Shown: positions 35,333-43,853 of the stretch, piece by piece
How the letters are laid out: each line of letters opens with the position of its first letter
Numbering within the stretch: position 1 is the first letter of the stretch
Assembly (NCBI RefSeq): GCF_042679085.1
Contig: NZ_JBHTLQ010000004.1
Span: 1 to 64,000 of the forward strand
Reading direction: 5' to 3'
DNA length: 64,000 nucleotides
Source of the DNA: Phenylobacterium conjunctum
GTDB lineage: Bacteria > Pseudomonadota > Alphaproteobacteria > Caulobacterales > Caulobacteraceae
Program-made: the position numbers and the translations under genes
Notes under the pieces: generated by a model
What the model saw: the letters and a program-made list of their open reading frames with translations, nothing else
What the model was told of the DNA's origin: nothing
Databases searched by the model: none

Positions 35333-37204
35333 TCAGTTGGGCGGATTGTGCTTTTCCAGGAAGGCGACCAAGGCGGTCAGCGCCGCCTTGCGCGTCTCGC
35401 CGCGCGAAAGCCAGTGGTCCTCGTCCTTGAGACTGATGAACTCCGCTGGCCGACCGGCCGCAAGGAAAGCCTTAGCAAGCCGCTCGGATTGCTCAGGCGC
35501 CACCACCGTGTCCTCGGTTCCGTGCAGGAGCAATAGGGGCGCGGAGCCGGCAACAGGCGTCGGCGCCGGGGCCTTGATCCGGACACCAGCGGGGTCCTCG
35601 GCACCGACGCTGCGCCCCCAGGCCCGGTAAGTCGCGGGCGAACGGCGCGAGGACAGCCAAGCCAGATGCGCCGCCGGATCGGTGACGCCGCCAACCGCCG
35701 CGGCGCACCTCACTCCACCTGCTGTGACCGCTGCATAGGCGCCAACCCCGACCCCAACGACACAGGCCCGCCCGCCATCTGCGAGGCCGGCCGCCTTTAC
35801 GGCTGCGAGGCCATCAGCCACATCGTCCTTCCATCGGGACCAACGCCCATAGCCCGCGCGGTACAGATCGCCCCCTAGACCCGCCGTGCCCGGATAGTTG
35901 ATCTGGAGCACAGCATAGCCCCGGCTTGCGAGGCCCTGCGCCATCCACTCAAAGCCAGGTTCATCCCGCTCGTTCAGGCCGTCGTGCAACAGGACCACCA
36001 CCGGCGCGCCGGGCTTGGCGGCCGTCAGGAAGCCACCTAACTGGAGACCGTCGCGGGTGGCGTAGCTGAACGGCTTGCGCGGTGCGATGTCTGCCGCCTT
36101 TAGCTCGGGATAGAGGTCACCAATCCACTTCGAAGTCTTGGCGTCGAAATCCACAAGCGCATAGGCCGGCCCAGTCGTCGGCGAGTCCACCCGCACCACG
36201 AGCTTGCGGTGGCTGTCGTTCCAGGAGACGACCTCGACCCGATCTCCTGGATAGGCGGCCTGCGCCGCGCGCCAAATCGCCTGGTCGCGCGGAGACGCCA
36301 TCGCATAGTCGATCTGGGCGGCTGACGTGGACACGAAACCCAACAGCACATCGGTGCGAGGATCGAGCACTGGCCGCGCCCCAGGGCCGGGCGCCCCGAC
36401 GGGCTTCACCTCACCGCTGTCCATCAGAACCTGACTGAACACAGCCTGCCCTTCAGACCGCTCCTCAATCAGGGGCGAGCGCCCGTCCGCGCTGAGGCCG
36501 GCAAGCCAGGGACGGTCGATGGGCGCAATCCGGCTCACGACCTGATCCCACACGCCGTTCCGCAACACCTTCAGGGTCCACCGTCGCGACTGCGCCGCGA
36601 ATTCGGTTTCGGCGAGCGGCTGTCCATCTTGTCCGACCAGCCAACCATCGGTACCCGGAAAGCCTTCCTTGAAGGCGCGTGCGAAGCCGAGTTTCAGGCC
36701 GATTCGCCACAAGCCGATGCGGGCGCCATTGTCGCCGAACATCAGGTGATCCATCAGCAGAGTAGTCTCGCCATCGACCGTCCGCACGGAAGGCAGGCTG
36801 AACAACACGGCACTTTCCGTGTCGCGGAGCAGGAACCGGAACGACCGGCTCGAGACGCTGTAGTCATAGAGGTGGGAGAGGTCACCCGGCTCGAAATAGA
36901 GGTTGGTCTCGCTGGACGCCCCAGACGCCTGGATTAGCAGGTGGTCATTGTCCGCCCATCGCACGCCCCGCAGCTTAGCGCCTTGGCTATCCAGGACCTG
37001 GGTCGCCCCCGTCGCCAGCTCCCGGACCGCGACCTTGCGCTCCGTCCCGTCGGTGACGATCAGGCCCAGGCGCGCGCCATCCGGCGAGATCGCGACATCC
37101 TCGATGGCGGGAAGCCGGCCATAGGCCTCAATAGGAGCCGCTGTCGCGGATGCGGCGAACAGGCCGGCGAAAACGCCGGCCAGACTAAAGACTCTACGAA
37201 ACAC
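35333..37204 (-). CDS. S9-type peptidase homologue lacking the catalytic serine
   Basis: 623 aa from a GTG at 37204 with GGGGGG before it. A signal peptide (VFRRVFSLAGVFAGLFAASATA) is followed by a beta-propeller-like region and a C-terminal alpha/beta hydrolase domain. The nucleophile elbow reads VVGVGVGAYAAV, with Gly486 (codon GGG, 35749-35747) where the paralogue at 55848-57776 has Ser in VGASYGGYAAL. The Asp (HGTEDTVV) and His (DEDHWLS) of the triad remain. The oxyanion region LLHDGLNE differs too. The frame is intact, so it is probably an expressed pseudoenzyme rather than a pseudogene. Confidence 0.85.
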   Translation of the reverse strand: MFRRVFSLAGVFAGLFAASATAAPIEAYGRLPAIEDVAISPDGARLGLIVTDGTERKVAVRELATGATQVLDSQGAKLRGVRWADNDHLLIQASGASSETNLYFEPGDLSHLYDYSVSSRSFRFLLRDTESAVLFSLPSVRTVDGETTLLMDHLMFGDNGARIGLWRIGLKLGFARAFKEGFPGTDGWLVGQDGQPLAETEFAAQSRRWTLKVLRNGVWDQVVSRIAPIDRPWLAGLSADGRSPLIEERSEGQAVFSQVLMDSGEVKPVGAPGPGARPVLDPRTDVLLGFVSTSAAQIDYAMASPRDQAIWRAAQAAYPGDRVEVVSWNDSHRKLVVRVDSPTTGPAYALVDFDAKTSKWIGDLYPELKAADIAPRKPFSYATRDGLQLGGFLTAAKPGAPVVVLLHDGLNERDEPGFEWMAQGLASRGYAVLQINYPGTAGLGGDLYRAGYGRWSRWKDDVADGLAAVKAAGLADGGRACVVGVGVGAYAAVTAGGVRCAAAVGGVTDPAAHLAWLSSRRSPATYRAWGRSVGAEDPAGVRIKAPAPTPVAGSAPLLLLHGTEDTVVAPEQSERLAKAFLAAGRPAEFISLKDEDHWLSRGETRKAALTALVAFLEKHNPPN

Positions 37205-37280
37205 GGCAGCCCCCCACGAACTTTCCGGGAGACTGCCGCGCAACTTCAGATCGATCAACCCGAAGTCGTCAAAGCTCGGG

Positions 37281-38699
37281 CTACTTCTGGGTCGCGTAGA
37301 GCTTGACCACCTCGTAGAGGAAGTCACGGCCCTCATAGAGCGAGCGGACGCGGATGCGTTCGTTCAGGCCATGCGTACCGCCGCCGTCCGGATCGCCGAA
37401 CATGCCCGACAGGCCATAGGTCGGCACGCCCGCGGCGTTGGTGAAACGGCCGTCGGTGGCGCCGGTGGACATGGCCGGCACCAGGGGCACGCCCGGCCAC
37501 ATCTTGGCGGCGACCTTCTCGGCCGGGCCCAGAATGGCCTTGGTCAGGGCCGGCGGCGGGGTCACGGGGCTGGGCTTGCCGACCAGGGTCACCTTCACCG
37601 CCGGGTCGGCGAACACGCCTTCCAGTTCGGCGCGGATGGCCTGGATGTCCTCGCCAGGCAGGATGCGGCAATTGACGTTGGCCTCGGCGTGCTGCGGCAG
37701 GGCGTTGGGGGCGTGGCCGGCGTTCAGCATGGTGGCCACGCAGGTGGTGCGCATCATCGAGTTGCGGCTGGGGTCGCGGGCCACGATGGCCGCCGCGGCC
37801 GAATTGGTCGGGTCCTTGGCGAGCGCGGTCATGGCCGCCCCGGTCTCGCCGCCCTCGATGGGTCCCATGCGCTCAAAGTGGAAGCGGGTGGCCTGGTTGA
37901 TCTTGATCGGGAAGTCATAGGCGCCCAGCCGGCTGAGCGCCCCGGCCAGGTGATAGATGGCGTTGTCCTTCACCGGCCGCGAGGAGTGGCCGCCCGGATT
38001 GGTCACGGTCAGCACATAGTCCTGATAGACCTTCTCGCCGGCCTGGATGCCCAGGAAGACCCGCTCGCCCTTGGCGTCCAGCCGCCCGCCCGCGCCCTCG
38101 TTCAGGGCGAACTCGGCCTTCATCACCTCGGGCCGGTTGGCCAGCAGCCACTCGACGCCGTTGAAGCTGTCCGGGCTTTCCTCGCCGCAGGTCAGCGCCA
38201 GGCGCAGGCCGCGCCGGGGTTTGAAGCCCTCTTTCTTGTAACGGATCATGTTGTCGGTGAACGACGCCGCCATGGCTTTGTCGTCGCTGGCGCCGCGGGC
38301 GTAGAAGTAGCCGCCCTCCTCCACCAGGGTGAAGGGATCGCGCACCCAGTCCGAGCGCTTGGCCTCGACCACGTCGATGTGGGCCAACAGCATCACGGGC
38401 TTCAGCTTGGCGTCGGTCCCCGGCAGGTCGGCGATCAGGGCGCCCCAGCGGGCGTCCTGCGGCGGCACGATCACCTGGACGTCCTTGTCCCCATAGCCCG
38501 CCGCCTTCAGCCGCGTGGCCATCTTCTCCGCGGCCGCCGTGCAGCTGCCTACCGACAGGGTGGTGTTGGTCTCGATCAGCTCCTTGTAGAGCTCGCGAAA
38601 GGCCAGCTGGTCCGGCCGGGGCGCCGTCTGGGCGCTGGCGGAGGTGGCGAGCGCGGCCGCCGACAGGGCGGCGCCGGCGGCGGCGGTGAAGCGGATCAT
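37281..38699 (-). CDS. Secreted M20-family metallopeptidase
   Basis: 472 aa. A signal peptide (MIRFTAAAGAALSAAALATSASAQ) is followed by the dizinc peptidase domain: AHIDVV (His and catalytic Asp), RGASDDK (bridging Asp), CGEES (catalytic and metal Glu), and THGLNE (last His). The dimerisation insert lies between, with NPGGHSS. Family members are carboxypeptidase- or dipeptidase-like and act in the periplasm. The ATG at 38699 has GGAG six bases upstream. It ends 77 bases before the start of the dead S9 homologue on the same strand, so they may share a transcript. Confidence 0.9.
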   Translation of the reverse strand: MIRFTAAAGAALSAAALATSASAQTAPRPDQLAFRELYKELIETNTTLSVGSCTAAAEKMATRLKAAGYGDKDVQVIVPPQDARWGALIADLPGTDAKLKPVMLLAHIDVVEAKRSDWVRDPFTLVEEGGYFYARGASDDKAMAASFTDNMIRYKKEGFKPRRGLRLALTCGEESPDSFNGVEWLLANRPEVMKAEFALNEGAGGRLDAKGERVFLGIQAGEKVYQDYVLTVTNPGGHSSRPVKDNAIYHLAGALSRLGAYDFPIKINQATRFHFERMGPIEGGETGAAMTALAKDPTNSAAAAIVARDPSRNSMMRTTCVATMLNAGHAPNALPQHAEANVNCRILPGEDIQAIRAELEGVFADPAVKVTLVGKPSPVTPPPALTKAILGPAEKVAAKMWPGVPLVPAMSTGATDGRFTNAAGVPTYGLSGMFGDPDGGGTHGLNERIRVRSLYEGRDFLYEVVKLYATQK

Positions 38700-38804
38700 C
38701 AAAAGCTCCGAGGTCTGAACTGAGGCGGGACCGTATGGCGCTCAGATAGCCCCGGCAACCCAAGTCGGCATGACGCCGGTCGTCTGACCACCGACGCCCC
38801 GAAA

Positions 38805-38922
38805 CCGCTCATCCCGGCGAATGCCGGGATCCAGGTGAAGCCCACGGCGCATGCGGGCAGGCGCCAGATCGGATAACCTTGCGCTCTACGATCTGGACCC
38901 CGGCATTCGCCGGGGTGAGCGG
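38805..38922. repeat. Inverted-repeat element, family A copy 2
   Basis: The left arm (38805-38840) contains CTCATCCCGGCGAATGCCGG and the right arm (38891-38922) is its inverted, slightly altered copy. Both arms match the pair at 27437-27473 and 27511-27543; the loop between differs in length and sequence. It lies between the M20 peptidase start and the DUF1178 stop and does not have the 9-nt-periodic outer arms of copy 1. Confidence 0.85.
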
Positions 38923-38927
38923 CAAAG

Positions 38928-39359
38928 CTAGTTCACCTTCTTCGCCGCCTTGGCCGGGTCCGGCGGCAGGGGCGCGATGGGCACGCCGTCGTCGACCAGT
39001 TTGCGGATCTCCTGGGGCGAGGCTTCGCCATAGATGCCGCGGTCCTCGGACTTGCCCTCGTGGATGGCGCGAGCCTCGCGGGCGAAGGTGTCGCCCACAT
39101 AGTCGAAGTTTTCTTCCACGTGGCGGCGCACCTGGCCCAGGGCCTCCATCATCATCTGCCGGGCCTGGGGCGGCAGGTCGGGCGTCGTGCGCTTGGTCCC
39201 GGCTACGGCGGGGGCCATGATCTGCTTGACCACCGCCTTGGTGGCGCAGACCGGGCATTCGAGCAGGCCGCAGGCCTGCTGGTCGTCATAGTCGGACGAC
39301 GAGCCGAACCACCCTTCAAACTCGTGCCCGTGCTCGCAGGCGAGGGCGTACTTGATCAT
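38928..39359 (-). CDS. DUF1178 protein
   Basis: 143 aa. The N-terminus MIKYALACEHGHEFEGWFGSS with CPVCATKAVVKQIMAP resembles a small zinc-ribbon (Cys8, His10, Cys35, Cys38). It is followed by a conserved helical half (RQMMMEALGQVRRHVEENFDYVGDTFAREARAIHEGK). It overlaps the amidase gene by ATGA (39357-39361). The pairing of DUF1178 with a nitrilase-family gene, grxC and comF is widespread in alphaproteobacteria. Function unknown. Confidence 0.88.
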   Translation of the reverse strand: MIKYALACEHGHEFEGWFGSSSDYDDQQACGLLECPVCATKAVVKQIMAPAVAGTKRTTPDLPPQARQMMMEALGQVRRHVEENFDYVGDTFAREARAIHEGKSEDRGIYGEASPQEIRKLVDDGVPIAPLPPDPAKAAKKVN

Positions 39360-40189
39360 CAGACCACCCCAGGCTCCGAGAACGGCCTCGCGTTCTTCAG
39401 GTTGGGGATGGCGGCGCGGGCCTTGGCCGAGGCGGCCGGATCGATGTCGACCACCAGCACGCCGGGCTCGTCATGGGCCAGTTCGCCCAGCACCTCGCCC
39501 CAGGGGCCGATAGCGATGGTGTGGCCCCAGGTGCCGCGCCGATCCTCGTGGAACCCGCCTTGCGCCGGGGCGAGCACGAAGCTGCCGGTCTCAATGGCGC
39601 GGGCCCGCAGCAGCACCTCCCAGTGCGCCTCGCCCGTGGGCCGGGTGAAGGCGGCGGGCGAGGCGATCACCTCGGCCCCCGCCAGGGCCAAAGCCCGGTA
39701 AAGGGCCGGGAAGCGCATGTCGTAGCAGATGGTCAGGCCGAGCTTCAGCCCGTCGACCTTGGCTGTCACCGCCCGGTCGCCGGGCTCATAGGTCGCGCTC
39801 TCCCGCGCCGTCTCGCCATTGGGCAGGTCGACGTCGAACATGTGCAGCTTGTCGTAGGTGGCGACGATCTCGCCCGACGGCGCGATCAGGGCGGCGCGGT
39901 TGGCGGCCTTGCCGTCCTCGCGCTTGACCAGCGCCGAGCCCACCAGGATCGTGACCCCCAGCTCCACCGCCAGGGCCTGCAGGCCCTGCACCACGGGATC
40001 GTCGGCCAGCAGGGTGAGCTGCGGCAGCAACTGCTCCCGGTCCTTCTGCAGGATGTTGGTCCCCTCGGGCGTGGCGATGAACCGCGCGCCCTGGGCGGCG
40101 GCCCCGCGCACCAGCGGCGCCACGTGCTCAAGGGCGGCGGCATGGCGCGCCGGGGTGCGGGTCTGGATCAGTCCGACACGGTAGGTCAT
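39359..40189 (-). CDS. Carbon-nitrogen hydrolase (Nit-type amidase)
   Basis: 276 aa with the nitrilase-superfamily triad: Glu in ATPEGTN (about residue 42), Lys in YDKLHMFDVDLP (about 113) and Cys in LTICYDMRFPALYRALA (about 155). DKLHMFDVD is characteristic of the Nit1/Nit2 branch. Nit1-type enzymes hydrolyse deaminated glutathione, a repair role that fits grxC next door. Other amide substrates cannot be excluded. It is translationally coupled to DUF1178. Confidence 0.9.
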   Translation of the reverse strand: MTYRVGLIQTRTPARHAAALEHVAPLVRGAAAQGARFIATPEGTNILQKDREQLLPQLTLLADDPVVQGLQALAVELGVTILVGSALVKREDGKAANRAALIAPSGEIVATYDKLHMFDVDLPNGETARESATYEPGDRAVTAKVDGLKLGLTICYDMRFPALYRALALAGAEVIASPAAFTRPTGEAHWEVLLRARAIETGSFVLAPAQGGFHEDRRGTWGHTIAIGPWGEVLGELAHDEPGVLVVDIDPAASAKARAAIPNLKNARPFSEPGVV

Positions 40190-40274
40190 GGCTCACCTAG
40201 ATGCGCGTCAGGGCGAGCTTTGCAAGAGGGCTCTGCAACCGCCGCCGACGCCGAGCATCCGGCCCACGCCACTT

Positions 40275-40400
40275 GGGACACAAAGGTCACGAAGAAAGCA
40301 AAGACCACAAAGGCGCGCTTTGCGCGCAATCGGTCCAGACATCGACGCCTCCAGATGAAGCGGCTTGGTGTCCTTCGCTTCCTTTGTGTCCTTCGTGTCC
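40275..40400. repeat. 9-nt-periodic inverted-repeat element
   Basis: The left arm (40275-40313) and right arm (about 40364-40400) are imperfect inverted copies built on a 9-nt period, as in CCTTTGTGT then CCTTCGTGT. The loop includes a small CGCGC/GCGCG hairpin. The unit resembles the outer arms at 27394-27421 and 27559-27586 in period and in the TTCGTGT core. It occupies the intergenic space between the amidase start and grxC. Confidence 0.75.
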
Positions 40401-40449
40401 TGATACGACCTCGCCTGCGGCGCAGATCATCAGGAGGAAGTCCGACGCC

Positions 40450-40707
40450 TCAGGCCGCCAGCAGCGGGTCCAGCTCGCCGCGGGCTTCCAGGGCCATCAT
40501 GTCGTCGCAGCCGCCGATGTGCTGATCGCCGATGAAGATCTGCGGGAAGGTCGCCCGCCCGCCGGCGCGCTGCATCATTTCCTGCTTCTTGGCCGGATCG
40601 AACGCCGCCTCGATCTCGTCGAAGGCGACACCCTTCTTCTCCAGCAGCGAGACCGCGCGGATGCAGTAGGGGCAGAAGGGCTTGGTGTAGATGGTGACCT
40701 TGCTCAT
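40450..40707 (-). CDS. grxC: Glutaredoxin 3
   Basis: 85 aa thioredoxin-fold protein that reduces protein disulfides and mixed disulfides with glutathione. The CPYC active site is at residues 12-15 (YTKPFCPYCIRAVSLLEKK). The TFPQIFIGDQHIGGCDDM segment supplies the cis-Pro and the glutathione-binding region. Full length for GrxC. It lies 31 bases after comF on the same strand. Confidence 0.96.
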   Translation of the reverse strand: MSKVTIYTKPFCPYCIRAVSLLEKKGVAFDEIEAAFDPAKKQEMMQRAGGRATFPQIFIGDQHIGGCDDMMALEARGELDPLLAA

Positions 40708-40738
40708 GGCCTTCTAAACGCTGTTGTCCTCGAACGGA

Positions 40739-41539
40739 CTATATGGGGCGGTTCGCCGCCTCTTTCACCCTCGCAATGACGGCCACATCGACGCAAGCCG
40801 CGCCGGCGGCCTTCAGGGCCCGCGCGCAGCCTTCCAATGTGGCGCCCGTGGTCATCACGTCATCGATCAGCAGGATGCGCTTGCCCACCACCCTTTTCGC
40901 CTGAGAGGCGGGCACGGCGAAGGCCGCCGCCACATTGCGCCGCCGCCCACCGCCGGACTTGCCGCCTTGGGTCTCCGTCGCCCGCACCCGGCGCAGCGCA
41001 TCGGCCAGATAGGCCTTGTCCCACAGCCGGGCCAGGGGCCGCGCCACCTCCGCCGACTGGTTGAACCGACGCCGCAGCAGGCGGGTGGGATGCAGAGGCA
41101 CGGGCGCGATCGCATCGGCGTCGGCCAGGAGATCCCGCGCGGCCCGGCTCAGCCAGCGCGCAAACATCGGCGCCAGGTCCGTGCGGTCCGCATGCTTCAA
41201 CTGCAGGATCGGCCCGCGCGAAGCGTCGTCGTACAGGCACGCCGCGCGCGCCCGATCAAACGCCCGGGGCCTGGCCAGACACGCTGCGCACCGTACGCCT
41301 GGCCCTAGGCTGAATTCGAACGGCACGCCACAGCCGTCACAGACCGGATCGTCGAGGAAGGTCACCTGCGCCCAGGCTTCGGCGGACAGACCGCCGGTCA
41401 GGGCGCGGGCGCCGCCGTCCAGGGTCATGGGCGGGAGGATGAGGTCGAGCGCGGCCGTCGCGAGGCGTGTCAGGCTGAAGCCTGCAATATGCAACGGCTG
41501 CCGTCCGGCGCCAAACTGCCAAGCCTTACCCCTCGCCAC
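40739..41539 (-). CDS. ComF-family phosphoribosyltransferase-like protein
   Basis: About 266 aa from a GTG at 41539. N-terminal zinc-finger-like cysteines (VCDGCGVPFE and RCAACLARP) are followed by a PRTase fold with the PRPP loop ILLIDDVMTTGATLEGCARALK. ComF is needed for DNA uptake in naturally competent bacteria and is widespread in non-competent ones with unclear role. The start is uncertain; the GTG lies just beyond the stop of the upstream 145-aa gene, so the two are likely co-translated. Confidence 0.88.
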   Translation of the reverse strand: MARGKAWQFGAGRQPLHIAGFSLTRLATAALDLILPPMTLDGGARALTGGLSAEAWAQVTFLDDPVCDGCGVPFEFSLGPGVRCAACLARPRAFDRARAACLYDDASRGPILQLKHADRTDLAPMFARWLSRAARDLLADADAIAPVPLHPTRLLRRRFNQSAEVARPLARLWDKAYLADALRRVRATETQGGKSGGGRRRNVAAAFAVPASQAKRVVGKRILLIDDVMTTGATLEGCARALKAAGAACVDVAVIARVKEAANRPI

Positions 41540-41541
41540 CC

Positions 41542-41979
41542 TCAGTCCTTGCTCGGGCGGTCCAGCCGCCAGTCCAAGGCGAGGCACTCAAAGGTGTCAT
41601 CGCGCAGATAGAAGAGGAAATGCCGGTGCACCTGCGTGGTGGGGCTGAGTACGGCCCAGTCGCTCGGCAGGTCGCGGTCCGGGTCATCCCCGACGATCTC
41701 AAAGAACTCCCCCCAGCGCGGCGCGAGGTCGCTGTAACGGCACTTGCCGCGATACCAGCCCTCATCATTGGTGGGTCCGAGCCGCCACCGCGCGCAGTCG
41801 TTGAACACCAAACTCCCGCGCTCACCCTCTAGCGCATCGAAGGCGAAGGCATTGAACTCGAAGTCCAGCTCCACAGTCGCACCGGACACGGTCACGCGTT
41901 CAGCGGGGGCGTTCGGCTCCGCGTTCCAGGTTCTATTCAGCTGAAGGAATCTTGGCGACGACACGCTCAAAGGTTGCAT
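41542..41979 (-). CDS. Hypothetical protein
   Basis: 145 aa from the ATG at 41979. Rich in aromatic and acidic residues with no signal peptide (FLQLNRTWNAEPNAPAERVTV ... VHRHFLFYLRDDTFECLALDWRLDR). The pattern suggests a small beta-rich domain. It is followed by comF after two bases. No recognised family; codon use is slightly less GC-rich than in its neighbours. Confidence 0.65.
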   Translation of the reverse strand: MQPLSVSSPRFLQLNRTWNAEPNAPAERVTVSGATVELDFEFNAFAFDALEGERGSLVFNDCARWRLGPTNDEGWYRGKCRYSDLAPRWGEFFEIVGDDPDRDLPSDWAVLSPTTQVHRHFLFYLRDDTFECLALDWRLDRPSKD

Positions 41980-42140
41980 CAAGCCTAGGCTGGACGCCAG
42001 CGGGATCTCAATGCGACCAATAGTTAACCGCCCGGCTCCTCCAACGGGCTCCTGGCCGAATGCGCTTGAGGAGCTGGCGCAACACTTTCAACCGCGGCCC
42101 CGGTTCCCTCCAGCGCCGCGACACGCCATCTTGCGGGTTC

Positions 42141-43058
42141 ATGTCGACGCCCCTCACCCCCCGCATCTTCGACCGCGCCCTGTTGCGCGCCCGGCTGGAC
42201 CGCGCCGCGGCGACCTATGGCCAGGCCGATTTCCTCAAGCGCCGCGCCGCCGAGGACATCGTCATGCGGCTGGAGACGATCATCCGCGACTTTCCGGCGG
42301 CTGTCGATCTGGGCGCCCGCAACGGCGCCTTCGCCCGCGCCCTGGCAGAGAGCGACGCGGCATCCCGCGTGGGCCTGCTGGTCGAGACCGACATCTCACA
42401 AGGGATGCTGGCCGGCCGGGCAGGCGTCCGCGTCGCCGCCGACGAGGAGGCCCTGCCCTTCGCCTTCGCGAGCCTCGACCTGGTGGTCTCCAGCCTGGCC
42501 CTGCACTGGACCAATGACGTCGTCGGCGCCCTGATCCAGGTGCGCCGGGCGCTGAAGCCCGACGGCCTGTTCGTCGGCGCCCTTTTCGGCGGCGCGACCC
42601 TGACCGAGCTGCGCCAGGTCATGCTCGACGCCGAGGTGGAGCTGACCGGCGGCGCCGGCCCCCGCGTCTCGCCCTTCGCCGATCCCAACGACGCCGCCAG
42701 CCTATTGCAGCGGGCCGGCTTCGCCCTGCCGGTGGCCGATGTCGACCGGGTGACCGTGCGCTACGACCACCCCCTGAAGCTGATCGCCGACCTGCGAGCC
42801 ATGGGCGAGACCAGCGTGCTGGCCGAACGCCACCCCCGCCCCCTCACCCGCGCCGTGCTGGGCCGCGCCTTCGAGCTCTATTTCGAGCGCTTCGCGGGCC
42901 CCGACGGCCGCATCCCCGCCACCTTCGAGATCCTCACCCTCACCGGCTGGACCCCGTCCTCCATCCAGCAACAGCCCCTCAAGCCCGGCTCGGCCAAAAT
43001 GCGCCTGGCCGACGCGCTCAACACGGTGGAGCACCCGCTGCCGCGGGAGGAGGGGTGA
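42141..43058 (+). CDS. SAM-dependent methyltransferase-fold protein, NDUFAF5-like
   Basis: 305 aa from the ATG at 42141. Class I fold: AAVDLGARNGAFARALAE (motif I), DLVVSSLALHWTNDVVGALIQVRRALKPDGLFVGALFGG (motifs III-IV). The FDRALLRARLDRAAATY opening and the long C-terminal half match the alphaproteobacterial homologues of NDUFAF5, a factor that hydroxylates an Arg of complex I. BioC-type annotations are common for the same proteins. It is divergent from the comF group, a conserved neighbourhood. Confidence 0.82.
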   Translation: MSTPLTPRIFDRALLRARLDRAAATYGQADFLKRRAAEDIVMRLETIIRDFPAAVDLGARNGAFARALAESDAASRVGLLVETDISQGMLAGRAGVRVAADEEALPFAFASLDLVVSSLALHWTNDVVGALIQVRRALKPDGLFVGALFGGATLTELRQVMLDAEVELTGGAGPRVSPFADPNDAASLLQRAGFALPVADVDRVTVRYDHPLKLIADLRAMGETSVLAERHPRPLTRAVLGRAFELYFERFAGPDGRIPATFEILTLTGWTPSSIQQQPLKPGSAKMRLADALNTVEHPLPREEG

Positions 43059-43646
43059 GTGTCCGGAGTGGATGTCCGCTTCGTCGCCGGCCTGGATGAC
43101 CACTCGACCTTCCCCGACATCGTGCGCGACGCCGGGTTGGACAAGCGTTTCGGCGTCATCCAGGACACCTATGTCCCCGACTCGCCGGACATGGTGTTCA
43201 ACGAGACGCTCTGGCTGGCGCTGGTCGAGTTTGTCGGGACCTGGGCGCCGGACGGCGTCCTGACCGCTTGTCCGTCATTGGATCGCATGAAGGAACAGGC
43301 CTGGGACACGTTCCAGTCTGCCTGGCTGCTGCGGGCGCCGGAGGACCGCGATCCACCCGACGCCGTGTTCCTGCGCAGGGCGGACAAGCTGGTGCTCGGC
43401 CTGATCACCGACCCCTGGTACGCCATCGGGGGCCCGCCCCTCTACCACGACAGCTATACCTATTCGCTCTTCTCAAGCGCGGATCTGGGACCGCAAGTAC
43501 AAGCGCATCTGAGGCAGGCGAACCTCGGCGGCCAATGGGCGCTGTCGGAGGAGGTCGTGCGGGTCTCACGGGTTCGACCGGGCGCCCAGGAACGGCTGCA
43601 GAAGGCCTTCAGTCTCGATTGGCTGAAGCCGCGTCCCAAGGCCTGA
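43059..43646 (+). CDS. Hypothetical protein
   Basis: 195 aa starting with GTG immediately after the upstream TGA, with GGGAGGAGG before it, so the two genes are clearly coupled. No signal peptide. Notable segments are FVAGLDDHSTFPDIVRDAGL and LITDPWYAIGGPPLYHDSYTYSLFS. No known domain is recognised. The position hints at a link to the methyltransferase but gives no function. Confidence 0.7.
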   Translation: MSGVDVRFVAGLDDHSTFPDIVRDAGLDKRFGVIQDTYVPDSPDMVFNETLWLALVEFVGTWAPDGVLTACPSLDRMKEQAWDTFQSAWLLRAPEDRDPPDAVFLRRADKLVLGLITDPWYAIGGPPLYHDSYTYSLFSSADLGPQVQAHLRQANLGGQWALSEEVVRVSRVRPGAQERLQKAFSLDWLKPRPKA

Positions 43647-43663
43647 GTCCTCCAACCCAGGTC

Positions 43664-43790
43664 GTCATGGCCGGGCCTGTCCCGGCCACCCATGAACTCC
43701 GTTTGAGACGGCTGTGCGCTGGCTGCCCCGCCGCGCTCCAAACCCATCGATCCGGCGCGTATGGGTGGCCGGGACAAGCCCGGCCATGAC
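43664..43790. repeat. Inverted-repeat element, family B copy 1
   Basis: Two 30-nt arms (43664-43693 and 43761-43790) are inverted copies with a single mismatch. Each contains GGCCGGGACAAGCCCGGCC or its near-complement and so can itself fold. The 67-nt loop begins GAACTCCG and ends GGCGCGT, words shared with copy 2 at 50582-50707. It lies between two plus-strand genes. Confidence 0.9.
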
Positions 43791-43853
43791 GAGCGGTGGG
43801 GGCGTGGGATGAGCAGGATTGACGCCCGCACCTGATCCCGCACCATCCCAGTC

